DNA of 64,000 nucleotides, from contig NC_087109.1 in assembly GCF_963855985.1 (NCBI RefSeq), positions 7,522,001-7,586,000 of the forward strand, in the 5' to 3' direction. Positions 24,301 through 36,300 of this stretch are shown here, in pieces. The stretch is from Ostrinia nubilalis. Lineage: Eukaryota > Arthropoda > Insecta > Lepidoptera > Crambidae. Positions within the stretch are counted from its first letter, which is position 1, and each line of letters begins with the position of its first letter. Made by a program: the position numbers and the translations under genes. The notes beneath the pieces are model-generated. The model saw only the letters and a list, made by a program, of their open reading frames with translations. It was not told where the DNA came from and ran no database searches.

Positions 24301-27300
24301 ATCTTAAGACCATGTTAACAGCTGTGCACTATTTGTAAATTTTTGAAAATCGTAAAGTTTTACAATATTTATTATAACACAGAGGCGAGAACAAGAAGTG
24401 AGACAAAGCGGCGGCCGCGGTGGCGGTCGCGGCGGACAAAGGAACGGCGACCGCGGCGACTACCAGCAGTGGCAGGAGAACCCGGAGATCCGGGTCACGT
24501 TCACTATCTGTGGGAACAAGTGCGGACTCATCATTGGCCGGGGTAAGTTACTCTTGTGTCATCCGGTCATTGTCAGTCGCGGACAAAGGAACGGCGACCG
24601 CGGCGACTATCAGCAGTGGCAAGAATGCCCGGAGATCCGGGTCACGTTCACTATCTGTGGGAACAAGTGCGGACTCATCATTGGCCGGGGTAAGTTGCCT
24701 GTGTCATCCGGTCATAGTTAGTCGCGGCATTTACCAGCAGTGCCGAGAATGCCCGGAGATCCGGGTCACGTTCACTATCTGTGGAAACAAGTGCGGACTC
24801 ATCATTGGCCGGGGTAAGTTGCCTGTGTCATCCGGTCATAGTTGGTCGCGGCATGTGGCAAGAATGCCCGGAGATCCGGGTCACATTCACTATCTGTACG
24901 AACAAGTGCGGACTCATCAATGGCCGGGGTAAGTTGCCTGTGTCATCCGGTCATAGTTGGTCGCGGCATGTGGCAAGAATGCCCGGAGATCCGGGTCACA
25001 TTCACTATCTGTACGAACAAGTGCGGACTCATCATTGGCCGGGGTAAGTTGCCTGTGTCATCCGGTCATAGTTGGTCGCGGCATTTACCAGCAGTGGCAG
25101 GAAAACCCGGAGATCCGGGTCACGTTCACTATCTGTGGGAACAAGTGCGGACTCATCATTGGCCGGGGTAAATGTCATTTGGTTATTTGGTGTCCTTAAT
25201 TTCTTCTCTAAGATGTTTCACCGCACGATAAATAACGTGAAAATACTCTTATAACTTTTATGGTGAATGTGTGTCGCTGTCGCATCAGGGCAGAACTGAG
25301 TGCCGCTCAAATGCATTTGACTTCTACTGTTACTGGGCCTTCGTTCACTATCTCTGAGTAAAGTCACGAATAGCAGAGAAACCATGTCACTGACAAGACT
25401 TTGTCGCTAATATACTTCTAGTAACTACGTTGAACTTAACTAAGGAAATACTTAAATTTATTCGGAGATCGTGAAAGAGGCCTATAGTCATTTTTTAAAA
25501 GTATTTCAATCGGAGGTTAATTAAATAATTAAAAAAAGGCTTACGATACTTCATACTGATCTTATCTATATTGCACAGGCGGCGAAGTAATAAAGCAGAT
25601 CAACGCGCAATCTGGCGCGCACTGCGAGGTGGACAGGCGCGCGACGGGTGCGGACCGCAATAACCGCACTTTCTTCATCCGTGGTCATCCTGATGCGGTG
25701 GAGCACTGCAAGCGCATCATCATGGAGAAAGTCGGCATGGTAAGTTGGACAATCTGTAGCTCATCGAGCTGTAGGAGCTAGCTCGCGAACTAAAGGAGCT
25801 AGCTCGTGAGCTAATGAAATTAGTTCGCGAGCTAATAAGTCACGACGCGCAAGCTAATAAGTCATGACGCGTGAGCTAATAAGATATATCGCGCGACCTT
25901 AACAACCGCACTTTCTTCATCCGCGGGCACCCCGACGCGGTGGAGCACTGCAAGCGTATCATCATGGGAAAAGTCGGCATGGTGAGTTAGTAGCTAGCTC
26001 GCGAACTAAATGAGCTAGTTCGTGAGCTAATGAAGTTAGTTCGCGAACTAAAGAACCTAGCTCGCGAGCTAAAGAAATACTATATCTCGTGAGTTAATAA
26101 GTCATGACGCGCGAGCTAATGAAGCATGGCTCCTGAGCTAGTAAAGCATATCAACGCATGGGAAGGGTACATTATAGCACGCAAAACTGACGGGTGCGTG
26201 GCAAGGCAAGGTTCTGGAATGAAAGCCACACATACAATCGCAGTCTGGCTGGAAAGTCCACTCACAAGATGACCTTATAAAGGATGCATTAAACTGAATG
26301 CTGGTCTGGAAATCATTGCAGTCTATTCAGCAGTTTCTGGAATACAATTGATACGCATTTTGTGCAGTCGTCACCATTAATTAATAATTCCAAGTTGACC
26401 ATCACCCTAAACCACGTGTTCGTCAACAGCCCATAAACTTCATCCAAGACGGCGCCAACAACGGCGGCGGCGGGAACGGCGGCGGCGGCGGCGACTACTA
26501 CGGCGGCGGCGGCGGCGGCGGCGGCCCGGCGGCCTGGGGGTACAACCCGCACTGGCACCAGCCGAGCGCTCAGTCGCAGTCACAGGTAACTACATCTTTT
26601 AATTTATGAAAAAAAGGAGGAATTGTTGAGGAAAGTTAAAAATATAACTTCAAATCGCTGTATGAAATCACCAGGGCCAGTGGCGGATTTACAGTTTTGC
26701 CGCCCGTAGGCTAGGCTGGGGTTGGATCTTTATTTAACTTTTATCTTCTGAAATCGAGTAAGCGTCATCTGAAATCTGCCGCCCCTAGGACGCTGCCGCT
26801 CCTTATACGGCCTATTGACAGATCCAGGACTGACCAGGGCTATTTTTTAAAGCTCTCATGGTTACCTAAATATTATGCTTGTGTCACGACTTATGGAGTG
26901 GGTTCCAATGGCGGCGGGGATCGATTCCGCGTTCCTTTATAAGTCGGCCAGTCCGTCGGCCTTCACCGTTCGGCTATTGTCGCTTAATCATATTGCTCTA
27001 AGAACATGTCAAAACGGTCCCATTCATTTAAAGTCTAAAGACTATTCAAAAAATATATTCAACTAAAAATTATATAATGCAACATATTAAAATCAAACCA
27101 GCACCTGTAGCGATGTGACGTGATAACTAAGACCTTATGACCTCTTATTCCGATAGCAATAATGTAAATATTTATACATATTTCTACTCAGTAATTCATT
27201 TCTAGTTGCTAGTTGAAACTGCACATTTTGTTAGATGTGAAAAATGGATACGGTATGTGCGATACTGGGGTCCAATATCAATGTTATAGTAGTTGTAATG

Positions 27301-30300
27301 GCCGATTCTTCTGCCATTTCTATTATATTCATTAATAAGCAATTTGAACTCGACATAACTAATGAAGATCGTATATTCGCAGCAGCAAGTGCAAATCAAC
27401 CCAGCGACCGGGCAGCCGGACTACTCGCAGCAGTGGATTGACTACTACCGCTCGTTAGGACTCAACAACGAAGCGGAGGCTATTGAACAGCAAGCCAAGC
27501 GGCAGCAGCAGCAAGGTAGCTATCGAATATTACATTAATTACTTGTTTAATTTATAGTTATTGTCTTTAAGTTATAAAAGTTACAATCGTCTTCATACTC
27601 TAAATAATTTCGCAGTGTCTATGATATTACATTTTTAGATCATTAATATCTAACTGAAGTAACAGAAACTGTGATACCTGCACTGATTTTTCCATAAGTT
27701 TAATTATACTGTTATTACACAAAAATGGTCTAATATTGTATTCGTCACTTCCTTAGCAGGTCTTGCACAGTGTGATATGACAGGAGGTAGGTTATACACA
27801 CAGTAGTGGAAATACACATTTTATATGATTATACTATACTCACGTCAATGAGGATCAGTACTGTTGTAGAAAATGCAATAAAACTAGTATCTACGTTAAT
27901 CTTTAAGACATAAGAAAGATATATCTTTTTGAATTATGCAAATGGGACCATTACTTACGAAGATATTAAGTAATAAACATAGGCCGTTTTTGCCGCTAAA
28001 AGTCAACGTACGCAGGGCCGCGTGACGTCACTATATCCGAATCGAGCGCAGCCGGCGTACTATTGGGATTAGAGGTGGGCGCCACGCCGGCGCGCCGCCG
28101 CCGCCGCGAATTTTTTCACGCCGCCGCCGCCGACGACCAGCTGTCGGCGCGCCGATATTGATACTGTACAAACTATTTGAAATTTATTCCTCTCCTATAC
28201 TGTACTAATTTGTGTTTCAAACGCAGAAGAACTATTTTTTTATTGAGTTCAGCGGCTATTCTAGTTCAATAAAGTCCTAGTATCACTGCGACCGGTACCG
28301 ATCTATTGTGATCGCCGCTATTTTCCTTACAGTTCGCCTCCGAGTCCTGCATCCATTAGGAATTGCAGTATCTTTTGGGAGGCGATATGTTTTATATCTT
28401 GTGGGAGGCGATATGTTTTATATCTTGTGGGCTTAGGATGTGTTTGCCCAGGTGTAAGCTCCGCTTGCGCATCAAAGATCCGCAATCCGTGAGAATGTGT
28501 AGTGGCGTTTCATCTGCCTCTTGGCACATCCTGCACGTTCTTGATTCGGACAGTCCCATAGTGGGCAAGTGCTTGTTTAAGCTGCTGTGTCCAGTGAAGG
28601 CTCGAACTGAGATGCGCATTTTGATCCTACTCAGTCCTATGATCTGCTTTGAGCATTTTCGGTCATAAGCTTTTATAAGAGCTTTGGAATGAGTTAATCC
28701 TAGCGTGTCTGACCATGCCTAAAAGGATTTGTTTAAATAGATGTTCTCCAGGGTCATTCGAGCGAGACTTTTGAGAATGCCACAAAAGGGTTCTGGACCA
28801 TATTGTGTTCCCTCCGCTCCCGCTCTGGCCAGTTCGTCGGCATTTTCATTGTCCACGATTCCCGCGTGACCTGCAACCCATCTCAGCGTTACTCTGTTAC
28901 GTTTTCCTAGGGTATTCAGTCGACTCATGCAGTTTTCTACCAACTTTGAGATGATTAAGTTGGAGTTTAAGGCCATCAGCGCGGCCTGACTGTCTTAGTT
29001 AATGTAAATTATGTGGTTGGCATATTTTTTTCGCAGGTTATCTTCCACACATTCAATAATGGCGTAGACTTCTGAAAGGTAGAGGCAAATTTACCCAGAC
29101 TTTGAGATAGCCTAAGCTTCGGCTGCTCTCCATACACGCCAAAGCCTACGTTAGGGCCCATTTTTGACCCATCAGTAAACCATATAACAGAAGAACTAAC
29201 TATAATATTTATTCTTTAATGCCATATAAATTGTACACAAGGCGAACTTAATGCCATTGATATACTAATAATTGATTGAATACCTTAATACTAACTATAT
29301 TAACAGTTAATCAAGTACATTATTCAAGTTACTGCTTGGTCTAGTAAATAATTGATCGCGAGAGGCGCCGGTCCCTCTTGCTGTCAAGAAAAAAATCCCT
29401 GCCTTCGTCTGGCAGATAACCCACACTATTGGAATATACTTTAAGCGAATCACTCACACAGAGATTGGCAAATATGTCTCGGAATTCAAATGGGAACCAC
29501 AACCTCTGGAAGGCAACAAAGTACCTCCCTCAAAGTGTTCTCTGCTTATTAGGTCCGGTAATACATGAGTGCGAACTGACAAGAAAAATCTCAGACCTTT
29601 GCTACATGACAAGCCGGTTTATTTAAACCCATTGACACGGATAATCCAAAAAATCCACAATTCAATCAAAAAAATTAATAAGATCAAGCATTGGACGTGA
29701 TCCGAGACTTGCAGCTATGCCTGCCTTTGATTCCTACTGATGATGCTGATTCATCCGACCGATTTCAGTCATGGTGACCACTTCGACTTAGCTGTCTTAG
29801 CGGCGCTGGTGCGCCCGAAGATGGCTTACATAGCCGATCTTTGCGGCAAACTCCTCGCACATTGAGAGTAATTACCCGCCGCCAACATAATTGTAGTGAA
29901 TGGCGGCAGATGGACGGGATTTACATCATCGCGTTTTCCGCCGAGTTCAGTTGTGCGTTGCTCGTTGAATTCGCGGACTCGCCTCTACACAACAAAATCT
30001 CCCGCCATTCTAGGTGCTGTGCTGCCAAACCTTCCCATTGTGATTTGAGAGGGCTCATTTTGCATCTTTTCGTATGCTGCTTCTGGATATCTTTGTACTT
30101 GACTATCTGAGGTTGACCGCCATGTTTCCGCTTACCCTTCTCAAGTTCAAAGTAGAAGATTGATTCCTACTACGCTAATTGAGGACGAAAGACGCAGGAG
30201 GACAAAGTGACTGACATAGCCCACAGAATCGCTAAAATCAAGTGGCAGTGGGCGGGCCACATATCTCGTAGAGCTGATGGCCGCTGGGGCAGTAAAGTTT

Positions 30301-33300
30301 TTGAGTGGCAACCAACCAACGAGCCGGAAGACGTAGCGTGGGTAGGCCTCCCACTAGGTGGACCGACGATTTGGGGAAGGTCACAGGAAGTGCCTGGATG
30401 CGAGCGGCGCAGGACGTCTTTCGGCTGAAACGAAAGAACTAACGCTAAGAGAGATGGCTAAGCTAAAGAAATAGTCAAAATGGACCCTCGTAAAGCACTT
30501 GCATTTGATCTGATCATCTGAAGTCCATGGTCTTGACAATGACCACACTGAGTGAGAAGAACCTCGCAAGTCTCTTAACTTTGGAAATTATCCATAAGGC
30601 TGGCAAGTCGCCTAACGAATTCTCTTATCGCTCAATTAATGACATTTGTATTGTAAAAATTATCATTCTTGCTCGTTTATTCCCTTGCCTAAGTATGACA
30701 AATGTAATATATAATAGTATACCCGACCATAAATTTTGGCAGAAACCATACCAACCATAATCAGTACAATGTTTGAAAAAGAAAGAATCCTGTACGTCTG
30801 CTTTCGCTGCGGCTTCAGCTGGGTTTATCATAAAGAATTACTCTTTGAAATAAAAAAGTACCTTCTAGCACACTTCTACTACCTGCTGATGGATTCTTAT
30901 CTCAGTGACAAACAGTTTTAAATCAAACTCGGTGACAAAATCTTCTCTTTTTAGCTGCATAGCTGGAGTACCCCAGGACTCTGTATTTGGTCCGATACTC
31001 TATAACATCTACTAGTAAAGTAGCCCAGACAAAAAGCAGATTTAAAAAAAAATACGTAATGAACAAAGGTCAAACAAGGTCACGCCGCCGACGCCGCCGC
31101 CGCCGAGGTCAAAAAGTCGGCGCGCCGCCGCCGGGCAATTTTATATCGGCGCCCACCTCTAATTGGGATGGAAAATATTTTTTTCCAGCTAAACTATCAG
31201 TTTTAGAAAAAAACTTTTAATAACATTTATTCATCAAAATAAAGTAACCCATCGACCAGTAATTTTTAAAAGTAAAAAATTTTAAAAATAAGTATCGCTA
31301 TGTCCAAAGACCACATTTTCATAGGATTCGATGGAATGCGGAGACGCGGTTGGGGTGAGTGTAACTTTATGATTGTTTGTATTGAACATAATAATACATA
31401 ATATGAGTGCTAATAACCAGTTTCTGGCCCGGGGGGGGGGGGGGGGGCTAGGGGGGGGATAAGTAATACCCAGCTCGGTTCAAGTCATAACCAGTTTCTG
31501 GTTCTGGCCTAGGGGGGGGGGGGGGGGGGGGCTAGCCTTACCCAGCTTCTGGCCTGGGGGAGGGGGGGGGGGGGTCAAGTCATACCCAGTTTCTGGCCTG
31601 GGAGGGGGGGGCAAATCATACCCAACTTCTGGCCGAGGGGGAAGTCATGCCCAGTTTATGACCTGGGGAGAGGAGGGGGGCGGGGGAGTCATACCCAGCT
31701 TCTAGGCTAACATTAAATAATTTCCAGGAGGGAGCAGCTGGCCCGCTAATGGGAACGGCGAATAGATAGGTAGGTACGTAGGTTAAACTCAGAAAAACTA
31801 AATAACAGGTAGGTATTGCGTGTACATCGAAATGATCTTCATAGATATTTCTTGCTTGTAGCCTAGGCAGAGTGTATCTGCCTCAGCTATACCTTATTGT
31901 TAGAAGTAAATAAATTAATACTTATACATTTTTATATTTTACTTGGAAGAAGATATGACTAACAACACTTATGAACACTTTATTTGAATAAATCGCCAAA
32001 TATACCACCGCGGAGACCCCAATCGCGTCTCCGCGTTCCATTGAATCTTATGAGCGTATGGATTTTTTGCGATATTTTTCACAACTTCTATTTTTAAAAA
32101 TTACCTATTGATAGCTTACTTTATTCTGATGAATAAATGTCATTACAAGTTTTTCTCTAAAACTGATAGTTTGGCTAGAAAAAAATATTTTCTATCCACG
32201 CAGTACGCCGGCAGCGTTCGGATCGGATATAGTGACGTCATCGTCCCCGCGCCGGGCGGTCAGTGAACTTTTTTAGTAATTTGGCCATAACTTCGTCAAT
32301 TTTTGTCGTAGAACAAAAATTTTTGGACTGTGTATTAAGGATTTCTTAGCCCTATAAATCTGCATTCACAGCTAAAAATCGAAATGATCCTCATTGCTAC
32401 AGTTTTCTACCTAATAAGTAAATATAAGGTTCAAATTATGACGACTGAGCCCTGTAAAAAAGAAAAGCACGTCGAATACCCCAACTAAATGGGAAACATT
32501 GGACTTGTTGGCGCGTTGAACTTTCGGTGAGCCTTCCAGCAGATTATAAAATAAATAAATAAATAAACATGGGTGTTTGGAAAACCGGTTTTTTTGGATA
32601 ACCGAACTATATTGCGAGATGTGTAGATGGCGTTGTACTTCGGTTGATTGACGTTCGAATAATCCGATCGCTTTACTTTATTATCTTAATGTCGTGTAGT
32701 CTCCTCTAGCCCTGTCCCCTGGGTTGACAACTGTGTATTGTCTTCCATCGAAGGCCGGCAATACACGGACCGCTTGAAGCAGTCAGGGTCGACAGCTTCA
32801 AGATGCGACTGCACAATGAACTGCAGAGTTCTATGGACGCACATACGCAGTTGCAACTGATTCGGGCGGTCGACAGCACGGTGAATTTTCATCGTGCGGT
32901 CAAGCAGTCGCCAGCCATACACTGACTGCTCGAGCTGTCGACAGCTCTCGCGCAGTTACCTCCGCCCACTTTCTTCATTCCACGGCGCCCGCGCTTGTGA
33001 TTTGTTGAGCAGTTAATACCAACTGCTCGAGCAGTTATCACTGGCAGCGCAGCTTCAAGCTATTGACTCTTGACTGCAAGAGCGGTCCGTGTATGTTGAT
33101 CACTGACTAATTGCTCGAGCTGTCCGTGTATTGCCGGCCTAACATCGTTGTCTCCTCGCAGACATGGGCAGCAGCGGCGGCCCCGGCTCCGGCGGCGGCG
33201 GCGGCAGCGGCGGCAGCGTCACGCCCACGCCGAGCGGGGCTGACTACAGCGCGCAGTGGGCCGAGTACTACCGCAGCATCGGCAAGCTCAAGGAGGCCGA

Positions 33301-36300
33301 AGCCATCGAGGCGCAGATGAAGATGAAGGTTGGTACACAAAACAGGTCACCCCGTTCACAGGTTGCTACTCTGGGTTACCCACTTACAGAAGTTACTCTG
33401 GGTTACCCATTTACAGAAGTTACCCTGGGTTACCCATTTACAGAAGTTACCCTGGGTTACCCACCAAAAGTTGCCCTGGAGTACCATCCACAGATGTAGC
33501 CCTGGGTTAACCACCCGCAGATGTTGCCCTGGGTTACCCAGCAATATATGGTGCCCTGGGCTACCCAGCAATAGATGATGCCCTGGGTTACCCACCTACA
33601 GATGTTGCCCTGGGTGACCCACCCATAAGTGCAACAGATGCCGTGACGATCAGCTGTCCTACAAGAGACAAAACAGCGTCCTACAGCTTTTAGATAGGAC
33701 AGCTTTTGACCAAAGCAGCGCGCTGGATTCGAAGATACAAAGGTTAGTCACTTAACCGAACCTAGTTTTTTACTACCACTAACCATTTTTCAGGATCAAT
33801 AAAAGCTATTTATAATTTATTTATAGTGTAACTAATACGATCTATCTGTAGATATCTGTAAATACCATTGACAGGAAAATCAGATACAAGTTTTGAACCT
33901 ATGGTTTTTAGATCACTAACAATTTTTCAGTAGCTATAAAGATAGTTATTGTGTGAAACTAATACGATTTTTGTATCTGTCACTAAGATCAGACACTTAA
34001 CCTGAGTTTTGAACCTAGGGTTTTACTGCCACTAACCATTTTTCAGGAGCTATAAAGCAGATTTTAGTAAATCTATGTCTCTCAACTTTAGATATTAGGT
34101 ATTTGCATCAACACGAAGATCAAACACTTAACCTGAGTTCTAAACCTAGGGTTTTACTGCGTAACCATTAACCATTTTTCACCATTTTAGGAGATAATGC
34201 TGGTTATAGTAAAATGTATACCACAAACAATAGGTGTGACTGTGATGTGCCATCGAATGTCCCAGAGCGCATAAATGAAATGAGAATTTTAGTGTACAAT
34301 TCTCACATTTGGTATAGTAATCGAAGAAAGTGTGTCAAATATACGCTGAGGTCAAAAGCCCGACTGACCTTATGCCGCCTTTAGTACATGTTTTGTCGTC
34401 TACTGCTGTTAGGGTGTATTCAGTGTCCCTGATAGGCTAAATAGGTTATTGAAAAGGTCAAAAGTACCACTGCTTTGGGAGCCAAAATTATCCACACTGA
34501 CAGTGTGCTGCCTTTAGTTCATGTCATCTACTGCTGTTAGGGTGTAATCTGTATCCTTGATAAGCCATATGGGTATTATAATTGAAAAGATAGGGGTAAG
34601 ATAAAGGTCAGATACCAGCTCCGTAAGGCGTGATTTTGCGCCGCCTTTAGTTCATGTACCGTCCACTGCTGTTAGGATATATCCCTGATTATTATGGGTA
34701 CTAAGATTGAAGGTCAGATACCGCTGCTTTAGGAGCTAAATGCCCCACAAAGCGTTACATTGTGCCGTCTACTGCTATTAGAGTGTAATCAGTATCCCTG
34801 ATAGGCCATAAGGGTGTAAGATTGAAGGTCAGATACCGCTGTTTTAGGAGCTAAATGCTCATAGCGTTACATTGTGCCGTCTACTGCTATTAGAGTGTAA
34901 TCAGTATCCCTGAAAGGCCATAAGGGTGTAAGATTGAAGGTCAGATACCGCTGCTTTAGGAGCTAAATGCTCATAGCGTTACATTGTGCCGTCTACTGCT
35001 ATTAGAGTGTAATCAGTATCCGTGATAGGCCATAAGGGTGTAAGATTGAAGATCAGATACCGCTGCTTTAGGAGCTAAATGCCCCACATAGCGTTACATT
35101 GTGCCGTCTACTGCTATTAGAGTGTAATCAGTATCCCTGATAGGCCATAAGGGTGTAAGATTGAAGATCAGATACCGCAGCTTTAGGAGCTTACAGCTCC
35201 CCATAGCGTTACATTGTGCCGTCTACTGCTATTAGAGTAATCAGTATCCCTGTTAGGCCATAAGGGCACAGAATAAGTAATAGTACAGGTACAGAAGGAT
35301 TACTCCGCAAGACGATTTAAATAAATGCGAGTCTTGCTACGACGCGATACAGTGGAATTCAGCTCGCACAGCACTACGTACCTACAATTTTATTCACCTA
35401 CAAGTTTTGTCTCTTTCTATCGCGTGCCTCTGAACTCTTCTTACGCTGTTAGGGTTGCTGTCTAGTAGTGTCTAGTAAAAAAATAATTAATCTACTTATT
35501 TGTAATGAGGTACGTATGTAGGTAAGTACGCATTCATTATGGAAAACCTTGGGAGAGGCCTTTGTCCAGCAGTGGACGTCATTAATTGGCTGAAACGAAC
35601 GAACGCATTCTGAGCAGTAGTCATGGTAGGTTAGGTTCCTATACTATCCTAAGAATTATTGATTACCTACATGGCCAACATACCTTTCAGCATCTTTGGG
35701 AAGCGAAAAAAAAGATAAATCCGGTAGATTTCTTTTCGAATTTAAACACCCGAACGCCGCACAATAATATTTCTTTCTCATTATGTCCATTTTTAAATAT
35801 AATACTTCGATCATAGAATTAGGTACTACAACGCACGCCAGCGTCCTGACGGGCGCGCGCGTGACACTCGACTGATATAATACCCGCCGGCGGGGCGCTT
35901 CGCTGTAGGTAATTATCGGATGTACCGCGCGGAGTGAGCCAGGCCTGATAAGGGTGTAAGATTGAAGGTCAGATATCGCTGTTTTAGGAGCTAAATGCTC
36001 ATAGCGTTACATTGTGCCGTCTACTGCTATTAGAGTGTAATCAGTATCCCTGACAGGCCATAAGAGTGTATGTAAGATTGAAGGTCAGATACCGCTGCTT
36101 TAGGAGATAAATGCTCCTAGCGTTACATTGTGCCGTCTACTGCTATTAGAGTGTAATCAGTATCCCTGATAGGCCACAAGGGTGTAAGATTGAAGGTCAG
36201 ATACCGCTGCTTTAGGAGCTAAATGCTCCTAGCGTTACATTTACATTGTGCCGTCTACTGCTATTAGAGTGTAATCAGTATCCCTGATAGGCCATAAGGG

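Larger units (their letters stand above)
28070..31161. mobile_element. 3.1-kb hAT-type element with perfect 8-bp TSD
   Basis: ATTGGGAT stands directly outside both ends (28062-28069, 31162-31169). The termini are TAGAGGTGGGCGCC and its inverse. Subterminal CCG/GGC-rich stretches pair. There is no hAT transposase; the interior holds LINE fragments (28390-29180 minus, 30207-30430 plus). Confidence 0.88.
27985..32260. mobile_element. Palindromic host element split by a hAT insertion
   Basis: The left end at about 27985-28069 (TGACGTCACTATATCCGA, GCCGGCGTACT) resumes after the hAT element at 31170. Its inverse lies at about 32010-32250. Arms of about 250 bp pair, including GGAAAATATTTTTTTC with CTAGAAAAAAATATTTTC and the GGAGACGCGGTTGGGGT segment. 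The centre (31360-32000) carries the poly-G repeat. The outer ends are approximate. Confidence 0.65.

Noticed and set aside
24398..25254. Set of overlapping ORFs with [18 protein letters not shown] and similar
   Set aside because: Out-of-frame readings of the exon 10 repeat array; only the frame of exon 10 is meaningful.
26313..26558. Minus-strand alanine/valine-rich ORF
   Set aside because: Antisense of the glycine codons in Psi exon 12.
33107..33595. Alanine-rich and PGLPTYRS-type ORFs on both strands
   Set aside because: Shadow frames of Psi exon 14 and of the 27-bp minisatellite.
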